Shown in pieces: positions 26,102 through 36,138 of a stretch of 64,000 bases of DNA. Source of the stretch: Planctomycetota bacterium. Its GTDB lineage: Bacteria; Planctomycetota; UBA1135; UBA2386. The notes under the pieces were generated by a model. That model worked only from the letters and a program-made list of their open reading frames with translations. It did not search any database and was not told the DNA's origin. Location: the NCBI GenBank assembly GCA_016794565.1, contig JAEUHQ010000130.1, forward strand, positions 1 through 64,000. The letters are read 5' to 3'. Both the position numbers and the translations under genes were made by a program. How positions within the stretch are numbered: position 1 is the first letter of the stretch; each line of letters opens with the position of its first letter.

Positions 26102-27301
26102 ATGAAGCATCTCCTGTTCGTCACCGACAACCCCGGTCTGATCGAGACGATCGCCCGGGTGCGCGTCGATCGCTCGGCAACCTGGAATCCGGAACGCGTC
26201 GCCACGGTGGCGGATGCGAAGTCACGCTTGCAGGACGGCGTGTTCGACTTCGTCTTCATCGACGTGGAACGCCTCGGCCTGAACGGTGTGAACCTCCTGC
26301 GCGACGCTCGGCGACAGCAGCCGCGCGCCGTCCGATTCGCGCTGACCAAGGCGTTCGGGAGTCCGGTGGCGCTGCAGGCGGCGACCGTGGCACATCAGTG
26401 CCTCGCCCTGCCCTGCACCGCGGCGGCGCTCGTCGACGTGGTGAACCGCGCCCTCGTCGTGCAATCGAACCTGACGTCGGAGGAGTTGCGCGCCGCGGTG
26501 CACCGGCTGACGGCGCTGCCGTCCCCGCCGCAGACGTTCCTCGCTCTGTCGGAAGCACTGGCCGACCCGGAAGTGAGCCTCGACGTCGTGTCCAAGACGA
26601 TCAGCGAGGACCCCGGTCTCGCGACGAAGCTGATGCAGATCGTCAACTCGAGCTACTTCGGCCCGTCCCGTCCCGTGTCGTCGCTGCGCCAGGCCACCAC
26701 GTACATGGGTCTCTCGCGTCTGAAGCAGCTCGTGCTCGGCGCCGAGATCTTCGGCAACATCGGGCACGCCGGACTCGCGAGCGAGGAGTTCCTGACCGAC
26801 CGCCAGCGCCACGCCGTGCTCGTCGCGCGGCTCGCCGCGGACGTCGTCGCCGATCCGTCGGACTCCGAAGCAGCGTTCACCGTCGGTCTGCTCCACGACG
26901 TGGGCGAACTCGTTCTCGCGGGCCGCGGCTACGGCGAAGGTCGCCTCGCGGAGGCCGAACTCGCCGCGCTGCACCCGCGGGTCGGCGCGTACCTGATCTC
27001 GATCTGGGGCCTGCCTCTTCAAATCGTCGAGGCCGTGCTGCACCACCACTGGCCGAGCTCGAGCGGCCTCGCGGAGTTCGGGGTGACCGGCGCGGTGCAC
27101 GTCGCGGACACGCTCGCCGAGATGCTCGCGGCCACCGGCGACCAGGCCCGAGTCGACGCAGCAAGGCGGCAGTTCGACCGCAAGTGGCTCGAACGAACCG
27201 GTCGCCTCGACCGCATCGACGAGTGGTTCGAACGGGCGATGGCGATGGCCAGACAGGACGATCTGTTGTCGGCGAACGCACCGTCCACCACCGGCGTCTG
27301 A
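26102..27301 (+). CDS. HDOD protein with receiver-like N-terminus
   Basis: In this 399-aa protein, residues 1-125 resemble a response-regulator receiver domain: LLFVTDN, the putative acceptor Asp in FVFIDVE, and ALTKAFG near the usual switch/Lys positions. The N-terminal acidic pair is reduced to one Asp. Residues ~135-330 are an HDOD domain (LPSPPQTFLALSEAL, NSSYFGPSRPVSSLRQA, GLLHDVGELVLA). The HD signature is only partly kept. HDOD proteins act in signalling and are usually not phosphodiesterases. Confidence 0.85.
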   Translation: MKHLLFVTDNPGLIETIARVRVDRSATWNPERVATVADAKSRLQDGVFDFVFIDVERLGLNGVNLLRDARRQQPRAVRFALTKAFGSPVALQAATVAHQCLALPCTAAALVDVVNRALVVQSNLTSEELRAAVHRLTALPSPPQTFLALSEALADPEVSLDVVSKTISEDPGLATKLMQIVNSSYFGPSRPVSSLRQATTYMGLSRLKQLVLGAEIFGNIGHAGLASEEFLTDRQRHAVLVARLAADVVADPSDSEAAFTVGLLHDVGELVLAGRGYGEGRLAEAELAALHPRVGAYLISIWGLPLQIVEAVLHHHWPSSSGLAEFGVTGAVHVADTLAEMLAATGDQARVDAARRQFDRKWLERTGRLDRIDEWFERAMAMARQDDLLSANAPSTTGV

Positions 27302-27339
27302 GCCCCGGAGGGACAGGAGTTCGCGGACGGAGCCTGTGC

Positions 27340-27345
27340 TACTGT
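27340..27345 (+). promoter_or_regulatory. TANNNT -10-like box (TACTGT)
   Basis: TACTGT ends 10 nt before the kdsD ATG, with no ribosome site between. It probably drives the LPS gene run kdsD-kdsC-lptC-like-lptD. Confidence 0.45.
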
Positions 27346-27355
27346 CTCCGCCCGC

Positions 27356-28327
27356 ATGGACCCGAGGATCGAACGCGCTCGCGAGATCGTCGAGCGCGAA
27401 GCCGCCGCCGTACGCCAGGTCGCCGAAGGCATCGGCGCGCCGTTCCTGCGCGCGATCGAGATGATCCTCGGTCTGCGCGGCCGGGTCGTGACGGCCGGCA
27501 TGGGCAAAGCCGGCTTCATCGCGCAGAAGGTCAGTGCCACGCTCGCCTCCACCGGCACTCCGTCGATCTTCCTCCACCCCGCCGAAGCAATCCACGGCGA
27601 CCTCGGTCGCGTCGACGCGGGCGACCTGCTGCTCGCGTTCTCGAAGTCGGGTGAGACGCAGGAACTGCTCGTGATGCTGCCGCACGTGAAGGCCGCCGCC
27701 GTGCCGATCGTCGGCATCACCCAGGACGCGAAGTCGACCCTGGGTCGGCATTGCGACCTGGTCCTCGAGCTCGGCCGGATCGACGAAGCCGGGCCGTACG
27801 GCCTCGCGCCGAGCGCGTCGACAACCGCGATGCTGGCACTCGGTGACGCACTCGCGCTCGTCGTGCAAGAAGGGCGGCGCTTCGGCCCCGAGGACTTCGC
27901 GCGCTTCCACCCCGGCGGCGACCTCGGCCGGCGCCTCATGCGCGTCGGCGAACTGATGCGGACCGGCGACCGCAACCCGCAGGTGCGCAGCGGGGCGACG
28001 GTGCTGCAGGCGATCGAAGTGATGACGAGGACCCCGGGACGGCCCGGCGCGACGAGCGTCGTCGACACCGCGGGTCGGCTGCTCGGGTTCTTCACCGACG
28101 GCGACCTGCGCCGCCTGATCGAACGCGGCCTCCAGGATCCGCGGCAGAGCCGTATCGACGACGCGATGACGAAGAACCCGCGCTGCATCGGCACGGACAC
28201 GTTCGCCCTCGAGGCGCTCGCGACCCTGCACCAGTTCCACCTCGACCAGCTCCCCGTCGTGGACACGGATGGCCGGCTCCTGGGCCTGCTCGACGTGCAG
28301 GATCTCCTGAACCTCAAGATCGGCTGA
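27356..28327 (+). CDS. kdsD: D-arabinose-5-phosphate isomerase
   Basis: In this 323-aa protein the SIS sugar-isomerase domain spans ~35-175, with GMGKAGFIAQK, TPSIFLHPAEAIHGDLG and FSKSGETQELL. Two CBS domains (~205-323) follow, as in the KdsD/GutQ family. It makes arabinose-5-phosphate for Kdo synthesis. It overlaps kdsC by one base (TGATG). Confidence 0.95.
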   Translation: MDPRIERAREIVEREAAAVRQVAEGIGAPFLRAIEMILGLRGRVVTAGMGKAGFIAQKVSATLASTGTPSIFLHPAEAIHGDLGRVDAGDLLLAFSKSGETQELLVMLPHVKAAAVPIVGITQDAKSTLGRHCDLVLELGRIDEAGPYGLAPSASTTAMLALGDALALVVQEGRRFGPEDFARFHPGGDLGRRLMRVGELMRTGDRNPQVRSGATVLQAIEVMTRTPGRPGATSVVDTAGRLLGFFTDGDLRRLIERGLQDPRQSRIDDAMTKNPRCIGTDTFALEALATLHQFHLDQLPVVDTDGRLLGLLDVQDLLNLKIG

Positions 28328-28881
28328 TGCCCCGTCCGCTCGTTCCCGGTCGACCTCGACCCGACGACCGCATCCTGGCGGCGATCCGCCTGCTGCTGCT
28401 CGATGTCGACGGCGTGCTGACCGACGGCCGGATCCACTTCGACCGCGACGGCAAGGAGTACAAGTCGTTCCACGTGCACGACGCCGCCGGGCTCGTGTAC
28501 TGGCACCGCTCCGGCGGACAGTCGGGATTCCTGTCGGGTCGCGGCGGGGAGGTCGTCGAGCGGCGTGCACGCGAACTCGGCGTCCACGAGGTCGTGCTGA
28601 GTCGCGTGGACAAAGCCGTCGCGTTCCAGGAGATCCTGCAGCGGCGCGGTCTCGAGCCCGCCCAGGTGGCCTACGTCGGCGACGATCTCCTCGATCTTCC
28701 GGTGCTGCGGCAGGCCGGTTTCGCCGCGACGGTGCCCGAGGCCCGACCGGAACTGGCCCCGGCCGTCCACTACGTCGCCCACCGCGCGGCCGGATTCGGC
28801 GCCGCCCGAGACGTCGTCGAAGAACTGCTGCGCGCGCGGGGCGCGTGGGACGCCGTCGTGCGCGGGGAAGGTCGACCGTGA
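28327..28881 (+). CDS. kdsC: 3-deoxy-manno-octulosonate-8-phosphate phosphatase
   Basis: This 184-aa C0-type HAD phosphatase has DVDGVLTDGRI (nucleophile and general acid Asp), the Lys in ...SRVDKAVA and YVGDDLLDLPVL for metal binding. There is no cap domain, which is consistent with KdsC. It dephosphorylates Kdo-8-P. The GTG start of the next gene overlaps its stop by GTGA. Confidence 0.94.
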   Translation: MPRPLVPGRPRPDDRILAAIRLLLLDVDGVLTDGRIHFDRDGKEYKSFHVHDAAGLVYWHRSGGQSGFLSGRGGEVVERRARELGVHEVVLSRVDKAVAFQEILQRRGLEPAQVAYVGDDLLDLPVLRQAGFAATVPEARPELAPAVHYVAHRAAGFGAARDVVEELLRARGAWDAVVRGEGRP

Positions 28882-31832
28882 AGCGCATCCTCGCGTTCCT
28901 GCTTCTCGTCGCGCTCGGCATCGCGGCGCTTCGCTTCGCCGTCGGCGACGACGAAGCGGTGCGCGCGAACACCGAACCAACGCCGACGTCGACGACGCAG
29001 ACACGGCCGCGACCGCCGGCAGGTGTCACGACGCAGCAGGGGCGCATCCCGGTGTCCGTGTCGCAGAGCGGCCCGATCGAACTGCCGCAGTTCCGGTCGA
29101 TCCGCCTCCCCGACGGCTCGACGCGCAACGAGAAGGTGTTCCATCTGTCCGCTGCGGACAGCACTCCCATCAGCGAAGCGCTGCAACAACTCGACGACGT
29201 CGAGGTGCTGCTGTTCGAGCGCGACATGCCGTCGGTGCGCCTCATCGCGCGGCAGGCGTTCCTCGAACTCGACCGCGACGCGAGCGGCAAGCCGTCGCTG
29301 CGCGAGCACAAGGACATCGACCTGCGCGATGCCGTGATCCACACGTTGCCTGGTTCGGCTCACCCCGTCATGCGCCTCGAACTGGGCAACGCGAAGGTGA
29401 GGGTCGGCGACGACGAACTGGTCGTCACGACGGCGAACGAAACCGACCCGGTGAACCTCGTCGTCGCCGGGGAACGCGGCGGCACGCTGCGCGGCAAGGG
29501 GCTGCAGGCGCGCTTCCCGCGCGATCGCAAGAGCCCGCTGCAGCGCATCGACATCGAGGTCCTGCACGAGCCGGATCTCGTGACCGACGGTGCCCACGTC
29601 ACGGCCAAGGGTCGCCTGCACTGGTCCGAAGATCTCGTCGACGGCGCCGGGCGCGTCACCCTCGACGACGACGTGCTCGTCGTGATCACTGCCGCGGGCG
29701 CCAGCCTGGGCGGCACCCGCGACGGTACGAAAGACGCCGGCGGGGACGAGCCGATCGAAATTCGCGGCGACCAGTTCGTCGGCCGCCTGCTCCGCGCGGA
29801 ACCCGGCGACGACGCCCGCGGCGGCTCGCGCCTCGGATGGCGCCAACTGCTGCTGACCGGCGCTCCCGCCGTGGTGACGATGGGCCGCGACCGACTGCGC
29901 ACACCGAAGATCAAGGTGCTGCCGGGTCCGCTCGGCGAGCCGTGCCAGATCACGGCGTACGGCGGCGAGTCGACCTTCGAGATCGCTCGCTTCGGCGCCA
30001 ACACGAAGGTCGACGGCGTGCTGCGCGGCACGTCGCCGCGACGCATCCACGTGCTCGACGTCGGGAACTCCGTCGGTGCGACGCACCGTCAGTTCGGGTT
30101 CCCCCAGTGGACGCTGCGGCCCCTCACGAAGACGCACTGCGTCGCGTTCGAGGGCGATTCGCGCGTCGAAGACGCGTCGCGAACGATCACGGCCTCCAAG
30201 GGTCTGCAGGTGCTGTCGCGGACGGACAGCAAGTTCGGCGCGGCGCGGGGCTCCGGGGCGGTGCGGATCGAACGACGGCCGACTCCCGAGAACTCGCGCG
30301 GGATGGTCGTCACGGGCAACGACGGATTCACCGCGCTGCTCTCTCCCGAAGGAGAGCGCTGGCGCCTCGGCCCGCCCGCACCAGCGGTCGCGGCGGACCG
30401 TTCACAATGGCGGTCCCAGCACCACTACGAAGTCGTCCATGGCACCGCGAAGGCGCACGGCACCGGCGCGTGCGAAGTGACGCGGCGCGGCAACCGCACG
30501 AACGTCGTGCTGCGCGCTCCCGGCCCGACGATCTCTGCGCGGCTCGGCGACCAGGGTGTCGATCTCGACGGGCTCAACGCGCTCGACGTCGTCCTCGAGG
30601 AAACGGAGGTCGCGAGTCTCGATGCCGCCGGTCTGCCTGCTCGCGCGACGCGGTCCCGGAACGGCGACGTCGTGACCGCGACGGCGCCTCGGTTCCAGCA
30701 GATCGGCCCCGGCTCGTTGCGACTCACGACCGCGGACCCGGAGGACCCCGAACGTCGCTGGTTCGATCTCGCGCGCGAGCACGCACGTCCCGTGTTGTCG
30801 CGGCAGATCGCGGCCACCGGCGATCGCCCCGCGATGGAGGTCGTCGTCGAAGGACCGCGCATCGATGCTCATCACCTCGGCGGCAGCGACGTGTTCGTCG
30901 ACGCGGTCGTCGTGGACGACTGGCGACCCGTCGTGACCGCGACATGGGCCGACACGGACGGGATGCCGAGCACATCCACGTTCGAAGCCGACCGACTGCG
31001 CGCACTGCCGTTCGGAATGACTCGCGAAGCGCAGCGCATGTTCGCAGCGGGGGCGACCGGGCCGGTCGCGGCGCTGCCGTTCCATGCGCTCGGCAAGGCG
31101 TGGCTGCTCGCCGACGGCGTGCACCGTTTCCACCTCGAGGATCCGCGGCAGGGTGTGTTCGACGGCGTCGGCAAGCGGCTCGTGCTGTCGCAGGGAGCAG
31201 AGGCCGCGCTGTTCCTCGGCGATCCGGACGAACTCGTGCCGGCCGAGGTTCGGCGCACACACGAAGGTCGCGTGGCGATCGCCCGCGGGGCGCAGGTGCG
31301 CGTGTTCCGCGACGACTCGGTCCGGCTGCAGGCGCTGCGCGCGTTCGCGGACCGTTCGACCTTCCTGCTCCCGACCGTGACGTTGCACGACCCTCGTTCG
31401 CCCGGTCTGCTGGCGCACATGACTTCGTCGTGCCTGGGTGACATCGAAGTGGTGCCGGACGCCGTCGTCTTCCACGGCCCGGTGTCGGCACACACGCTGC
31501 AGCCAGGCGGCGAAGCGGACGCCGAAGGCATGCAGATCCGCGCCGAACAGCTCCGCATGGTCCGCCGGAAGGACACCGGCGAGGTGGTGCAGGTGCTCGG
31601 CAAGGGCGTCGATCTCGACTGGTCGCAGGCGAAAGCGCACAGCGCCGAGGTCGAGCTGGACCTTCGCTGGGGCCGCCTGATCGCGCGCGATCCGGATGGC
31701 GCGGTCGTGACACTGCCCGACAACCGCCGCTTCGTCGCGCCGCGCATCGAACTCAACTACGAGACGATGACGGTGACCACGTATCGCGGCCGCCTCGAGC
31801 AGGTCATCCACAACGAGGCCGTGGCGCGGTGA
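28878..31832 (+). CDS. Very large LptC/OstA-like LPS transport protein
   Basis: In this 984-aa protein, residues 1-22 (MKRILAFLLLVALGIAALRF) form an N-terminal membrane anchor, as in LptC. The rest is a long beta-rich region with repeated short strands of the OstA/LptA jellyroll kind (DDVLVVITAAGASLGG, RLRTPKIKVLPG, RFVAPRIELNYETMTVT). LptC is usually about 190 aa, so this is roughly five times longer. It is placed between kdsC and lptD with GTGA overlaps at both ends. I infer a periplasmic LPS-transport bridge that merges LptC and LptA functions or extends them. Confidence 0.7.
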   Translation: MKRILAFLLLVALGIAALRFAVGDDEAVRANTEPTPTSTTQTRPRPPAGVTTQQGRIPVSVSQSGPIELPQFRSIRLPDGSTRNEKVFHLSAADSTPISEALQQLDDVEVLLFERDMPSVRLIARQAFLELDRDASGKPSLREHKDIDLRDAVIHTLPGSAHPVMRLELGNAKVRVGDDELVVTTANETDPVNLVVAGERGGTLRGKGLQARFPRDRKSPLQRIDIEVLHEPDLVTDGAHVTAKGRLHWSEDLVDGAGRVTLDDDVLVVITAAGASLGGTRDGTKDAGGDEPIEIRGDQFVGRLLRAEPGDDARGGSRLGWRQLLLTGAPAVVTMGRDRLRTPKIKVLPGPLGEPCQITAYGGESTFEIARFGANTKVDGVLRGTSPRRIHVLDVGNSVGATHRQFGFPQWTLRPLTKTHCVAFEGDSRVEDASRTITASKGLQVLSRTDSKFGAARGSGAVRIERRPTPENSRGMVVTGNDGFTALLSPEGERWRLGPPAPAVAADRSQWRSQHHYEVVHGTAKAHGTGACEVTRRGNRTNVVLRAPGPTISARLGDQGVDLDGLNALDVVLEETEVASLDAAGLPARATRSRNGDVVTATAPRFQQIGPGSLRLTTADPEDPERRWFDLAREHARPVLSRQIAATGDRPAMEVVVEGPRIDAHHLGGSDVFVDAVVVDDWRPVVTATWADTDGMPSTSTFEADRLRALPFGMTREAQRMFAAGATGPVAALPFHALGKAWLLADGVHRFHLEDPRQGVFDGVGKRLVLSQGAEAALFLGDPDELVPAEVRRTHEGRVAIARGAQVRVFRDDSVRLQALRAFADRSTFLLPTVTLHDPRSPGLLAHMTSSCLGDIEVVPDAVVFHGPVSAHTLQPGGEADAEGMQIRAEQLRMVRRKDTGEVVQVLGKGVDLDWSQAKAHSAEVELDLRWGRLIARDPDGAVVTLPDNRRFVAPRIELNYETMTVTTYRGRLEQVIHNEAVAR

Positions 31833-34351
31833 GGGACGATTTCGCCATTCTCGCGCTCGCGGCGTGTGTCGTCGCCACGAGCGCACTCGCCCAGCAGGAT
31901 CCACCGCCCGCGCAGCCGGTTGCTCCGGAGGCCAACGGCCCCGCGGACGGCAGCTACGTCTACGACGCCGCGTGGATGCGCTCCGGCGACCGCGACGACT
32001 ACCGCGAACTGTTCCTCATCGGCGGCTTCCGCTTCCGCGCGCCGAATCTCGGCATCGAAGTGCGCGGCCGCAACGCAGTGCTGCTGTCCGATCTCGAGCA
32101 GACGCGTTCGGTGATCCAGCGCCCCGACTCGTCGGGGCCGCCGCGGCGTGGCATCGAACCGCCCGAACCGCGGCGCCGCCTGTCGACCGAGCAGCTGCGC
32201 GAACGCCTGGATCGCACCCTGCGCGCGGTCGGGAGCGCGGAAGGTGTGCCGAAGACGCGCTCCGCCGACCAGGCGATCGACCTGTTCCGCTACCTGTACT
32301 TCGAAGGCGGTGTCGTCGTCGTCCGCGACGGCATCGAGGTCCTGAGCTGTTCGCGCATGTGGATCTCGCCGCTCGACGACCGCATCGTCGTCGAAGAGGC
32401 CGAAATCCGGTACTTCACGCCCGGCAAGGACTCGCGCAACCTGCTCGTCGTCCGCGGCGATCGCCTCGTGAAACAAGGCGCACGCTGGACCGGGCGCGAT
32501 CTCACGATCACGACGTGCACGGCTGGCGAATCCCATGCGGCACTCGCTGTCGGCGAAGCCGAGATCATCGAGCGCGACGGCGAGTTCGAGGTCGTCGCCC
32601 GCGGACAGACGCTGCAGATCGGCGGCACGAGCGTGCTGCCGCTGCCCGACGCGCGCATCTTCACGAAGAGCCAGAGCGAGTTCCCGATCAAGCGCGCGAG
32701 CGGCAGCTACTCGCAGAAGGAGGGCTCGAAGGCCGAGGTCGTGTTCGGCTTGCCGTGGAACAAGACCGGTGGCGCGCTGCACCACGCCATCACCGGGCGT
32801 CCCGCGCACGAGTTCCGCGGCGACTGGGAACTTGGCGTCGGCTGGGTGGAGAAACGGGGCGTTCCGCTGGACGGCGAACTGCACTACCGCGCACAGGATC
32901 TCTACGACGGCAGTCTGCGCGGCTTCTGGCTCGACGACCGCGGGCCGGATCTGCGCGAGATCCAGGGCAACTTCGACGGCTCGCCGCGCGACAACGAGAT
33001 GCGCGGCCTCGTTTCGACCGAGAACCGCATCCGCATCGGGCCGACCACGCACCTCGACCTCGTCGCGTTCCGCGCGACGGACCCGGCGGTGTTGCCCGAG
33101 TTCTTCCCGGGCGAGTACCGGATCCAGGAGACGCCGGAGACGAGCAGCTACCTCCACCACTCGGACGGCAACCGGCTCTTCACGGTCGGCACGCGCTGGA
33201 ACCTCGACGACTTCAGCTACCGCGACGACCGCGCACTCGCGGAGCGCTTCGTCGAGGAGCTGCCCGTCGTCACGTACGACTGGATCGCGCAGCCGATCGG
33301 CGAGACACCGTGGCAGACGCCGATCGTCGTCGATGCCGCGACCGAACTCGGCCAGCGGCGCTCCGCGTACGACGATCGCGCCGGCGTACGCGTGTCGGAT
33401 CGCACGTTCCGCGCCGACCAGGTCGTGGAAGTGTCGGCGCCGTTCGCGATCGGTCCGTGGAATCTGCGACCGTACACGTCCGCTCGCGGAACGTGGTTCG
33501 ACGAAGCGGTCGACGGTCGCGCCGAGGGCCGCATCGCGTTCGAGGGCGGCATGGCCCTCGGCACGCGGTTGTCGAAGACGTTCTCGTGGAGCGGCGACGA
33601 TGGCCCGCAGGCGCTCCGCCACGTCATCGCGCCGAAGGTCACGTGGCGCAACCGCTTCCGCGTCGACGACCCGCCGAGCGAGTTCTTCGCGTTCGACGCA
33701 ACGGACACACTGCAGGAGCAGGAGCTGGTGCGGGTCGAGGTGCGCAACCTGCTGCAGCAGATGGGGACCAAGAAGGACGCGAAGGCGGGACCGGCGCACC
33801 CACGCGACGTCGTGCTGCTCGACCTGGCGCAGGACTTCTGGCCGGACGCCGCGCGCGACAACGGCGGAGAGTCGATCGGCCTCTTCTACTACGACCTGCT
33901 GCTGCGCCCCCGCATCTCGTGGCTGCCATTCGAGGACTTCGCGTTCGCGATCTACGGCGACCACGACTGGAAGGAGGGCATGCGCACGCTCGACACGGAG
34001 CTCCGCGTTGGCCGCATCGCCGGCATCACGTGGACCGTCGACTACCGCGAGGACCGCGCCGTGAAGGGCGCCGTCGGCGTGAGCGGCAGCACGCGTTTGT
34101 TCGACCGATGGAACGTGTTCGGCGGCAGCCAGCGCGATCTGACCGAGGACAGATGGCTGTCCTACTCGTTCGGCCTCGTGCGCAACGACCACGACTGGGC
34201 GATATCCGCGAACGCGAGCTACAACCCGTTCGCGGACGAGACGACGTTCCGTCTCGAGTTCCTGCCGCGCTTCGGCGGCATGAACCGCGGCCACGCGGAC
34301 CGCTTCGGCGGTTCGACGCTCCAGGCGAGCGAATTCGCGACCAACTACTGA
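31829..34351 (+). CDS. lptD: LptD-like outer-membrane LPS assembly protein
   Basis: In this 840-aa protein the signal peptide is residues 1-21 (ending TSALAQ). Residues ~45-290 form an OstA-like periplasmic domain (LFLIGGFRFRAPNLGIEVRG, LEVLSC-type strands). From ~310 to the end it is a beta-barrel-like region with many alternating strands and aromatic residues (YNPFADETTFRLEFLPRF). It starts at GTG, overlapping the LptC-like stop. The N-terminal Cys pattern of proteobacterial LptD is not obvious. Genomic position supports the call. Confidence 0.8.
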   Translation: MRDDFAILALAACVVATSALAQQDPPPAQPVAPEANGPADGSYVYDAAWMRSGDRDDYRELFLIGGFRFRAPNLGIEVRGRNAVLLSDLEQTRSVIQRPDSSGPPRRGIEPPEPRRRLSTEQLRERLDRTLRAVGSAEGVPKTRSADQAIDLFRYLYFEGGVVVVRDGIEVLSCSRMWISPLDDRIVVEEAEIRYFTPGKDSRNLLVVRGDRLVKQGARWTGRDLTITTCTAGESHAALAVGEAEIIERDGEFEVVARGQTLQIGGTSVLPLPDARIFTKSQSEFPIKRASGSYSQKEGSKAEVVFGLPWNKTGGALHHAITGRPAHEFRGDWELGVGWVEKRGVPLDGELHYRAQDLYDGSLRGFWLDDRGPDLREIQGNFDGSPRDNEMRGLVSTENRIRIGPTTHLDLVAFRATDPAVLPEFFPGEYRIQETPETSSYLHHSDGNRLFTVGTRWNLDDFSYRDDRALAERFVEELPVVTYDWIAQPIGETPWQTPIVVDAATELGQRRSAYDDRAGVRVSDRTFRADQVVEVSAPFAIGPWNLRPYTSARGTWFDEAVDGRAEGRIAFEGGMALGTRLSKTFSWSGDDGPQALRHVIAPKVTWRNRFRVDDPPSEFFAFDATDTLQEQELVRVEVRNLLQQMGTKKDAKAGPAHPRDVVLLDLAQDFWPDAARDNGGESIGLFYYDLLLRPRISWLPFEDFAFAIYGDHDWKEGMRTLDTELRVGRIAGITWTVDYREDRAVKGAVGVSGSTRLFDRWNVFGGSQRDLTEDRWLSYSFGLVRNDHDWAISANASYNPFADETTFRLEFLPRFGGMNRGHADRFGGSTLQASEFATNY

Positions 34352-34412
34352 CGGGCGCGAGGCCGCGCGAGCATGAGCGGCGCCGGGCGAAGCCGACGCC
34401 ATCGCGTTCCGT

Positions 34413-35447
34413 TCAGAACGACCAGCCGACGGACAGCAGTACGCGGTTGTCGGTACGGTCGCGGCCTGGCGCCGGCGTGTTGTCGTAGTCGAGCACGTGC
34501 GCGATCGACGCGATCATCGAGTCGGTGAGCGACGTGACGATCTCCGTCTTCGCCTGCATGTAGAAGTCGGCCCCGTCCTCGAGCGAGGGGAACGCTTCCA
34601 CACCGTGGACCATCTTGGTCTTGTCGGTGAACGCGTGCGTCAGCTTGTAGGCGACGCGGGCAGCCATGTAGTCGACCGACTCGACGCCCGGCGTGCGGTA
34701 GTTCTCGTTGAAGTACGAGAGGCCCGCTTCGGTCAGGAACGTCGTCGTGTCGTTCTCCACCCACGTGTAGCCGATGCCGAGACCGCCGGTGTAACGCAGC
34801 TGGATGTCGGCGAGCGTGTCGCCGAGCACGCGCGAGGTCACCAGCACGTACCACTTCTTGCTGATGAAGTAGTCGTACTTGATGCCGCCGCCGGCACGGC
34901 GCTGGTTCAGCTTCCAGTCACGGAAGGTCGCGGACGTCGAGTCGTTGTCCTTGTCCTCGCTGTAGTCCCACGCGGCGTCGACCGAGATCCGGTCGTCCTC
35001 GCGCCGCAGGGACGCGTCGAAAGCGGCGCCGACGGCGCGGCGATCCGTGTTGCCGTCCGTCCAGAGCGCACTCAGCTTCACCGAGCCGGTCCACTTCGGC
35101 TCGACCTTCTCCGGCGGGTTGATCTTGCCGAGGTCCTTCATCGCGAGCGAGGTCGTCGCGCCTTCGAGCTTCAGATTGCCGCCCTCGAGGCCGAGGATCT
35201 TGCGGTTCAACAGGCGGTCGCCCGTGGCGGTCTCGAGCGTGACGGCTTCCTTCGTGACGACGTCGCTGACGTTCGTCATCGGGACCGTGATGTCGCCGAG
35301 CAGGGCCGACGTGATGACCAGCTTGCCGTCGGCCATCGACTTGATGGTGCCCGTGAGCACGTCGCCGTTGGCGAGCGTTACCCGATCCTGGGCGAGAACA
35401 CCGCCGGCGAAAATCGCGATGGCGGCGGCTGTGAAGAGGTGTCGCAT
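34413..35447 (-). CDS. DUF481 outer-membrane protein
   Basis: In this 344-aa protein the signal peptide is residues ~1-19 (ending GGVLA). Residues ~22-110 contain strands of an SH3- or Hfq-like repeat (VTLANGDVLTGTIKSMADGKL). From ~120 it is a YdiY/DUF481-type salt-induced outer-membrane barrel: GSVKLSALWTDGNTDRR, the repeated W/Y strands, and a terminal WSF, a C-terminal aromatic as expected for a barrel. The gene converges with lptD, 61 bp apart. Confidence 0.87.
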   Translation of the reverse strand: MRHLFTAAAIAIFAGGVLAQDRVTLANGDVLTGTIKSMADGKLVITSALLGDITVPMTNVSDVVTKEAVTLETATGDRLLNRKILGLEGGNLKLEGATTSLAMKDLGKINPPEKVEPKWTGSVKLSALWTDGNTDRRAVGAAFDASLRREDDRISVDAAWDYSEDKDNDSTSATFRDWKLNQRRAGGGIKYDYFISKKWYVLVTSRVLGDTLADIQLRYTGGLGIGYTWVENDTTTFLTEAGLSYFNENYRTPGVESVDYMAARVAYKLTHAFTDKTKMVHGVEAFPSLEDGADFYMQAKTEIVTSLTDSMIASIAHVLDYDNTPAPGRDRTDNRVLLSVGWSF

Positions 35448-35540
35448 GTAGGTTTCCGAGGTGTGAGGGCCGGGGATCATCCGGAACCGCGAAGCTGCCT
35501 CAAGCGAAAAGGGCCCCGGGCGCGGGGCGAGCGGCCGACG

Positions 35541-35546
35541 TAGGCT
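35541..35546 (+). promoter_or_regulatory. TANNNT -10-like box (TAGGCT)
   Basis: TAGGCT ends 7 nt before the ATG of the FUN14 gene, and no ribosome site lies between. Confidence 0.4.
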
Positions 35547-35553
35547 GTCCGGT

Positions 35554-36111
35554 ATGGACGAACCCGCACCGCAGCCTGCGAAGATCCCGAACGAGCGCAC
35601 GTTCGTCGGCTGGCTCCGCGACATGCCGCGCTGGAAGAAGCTCGCGGTCGGTGTCGCGGTCGCCGCGGTGGTCGTCGGCGCGGCGCTGACCCTCGCTGCG
35701 CCGGCGCCCCCGGTCGGCGGTTCGACGGGCGGCACGTCGCCCGGCATCGCGTCGAGCCTCACCGCCGGCAACCCTTCGCCGCATGGCGGCACGACGGTCG
35801 GCGAGGAGCCTGCGGCAAAGGGCGTGTTCCGGCTCGGCTTCGGCTTCGTCGCCGGCTTCTGCCTCGGCTCGTTCGTGCGCGCGATGCTGAAGGTCGCAGC
35901 GATCGCGTTCGGCTTCTGGCTCGCGATGACGTTCGTGCTCGCGCACTACGGACTGGTCGTCGTCGACTGGACGGCGATCGACGGCGTGTGGAACCGCTTC
36001 ACGCAGAACGTCGCCGACGAGTGGAGCAGCTTCCAGCGCTTCGTCACCGGCAGCCTGCCGACCGCTGGGCTGGCCGTGACCGGCCTCGCGATCGGCCTGA
36101 AGCGCCACTGA
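35554..36111 (+). CDS. FUN14-family membrane protein
   Basis: In this 185-aa protein a membrane helix lies at ~29-48 and a Gly/Ser/Pro linker at ~50-85. The FUN14 domain at ~90-185 has GFGFVAGFCLGSFVRAML, WLAMTFVLAHYGLVVVDW and a GLAVTGLAIGLKRH end. The bacterial function is unknown. It converges with ettA, 27 bp apart. Confidence 0.82.
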   Translation: MDEPAPQPAKIPNERTFVGWLRDMPRWKKLAVGVAVAAVVVGAALTLAAPAPPVGGSTGGTSPGIASSLTAGNPSPHGGTTVGEEPAAKGVFRLGFGFVAGFCLGSFVRAMLKVAAIAFGFWLAMTFVLAHYGLVVVDWTAIDGVWNRFTQNVADEWSSFQRFVTGSLPTAGLAVTGLAIGLKRH

Positions 36112-36138
36112 AGCCCGGTGCCGCGCAGGCGCGCGGGG

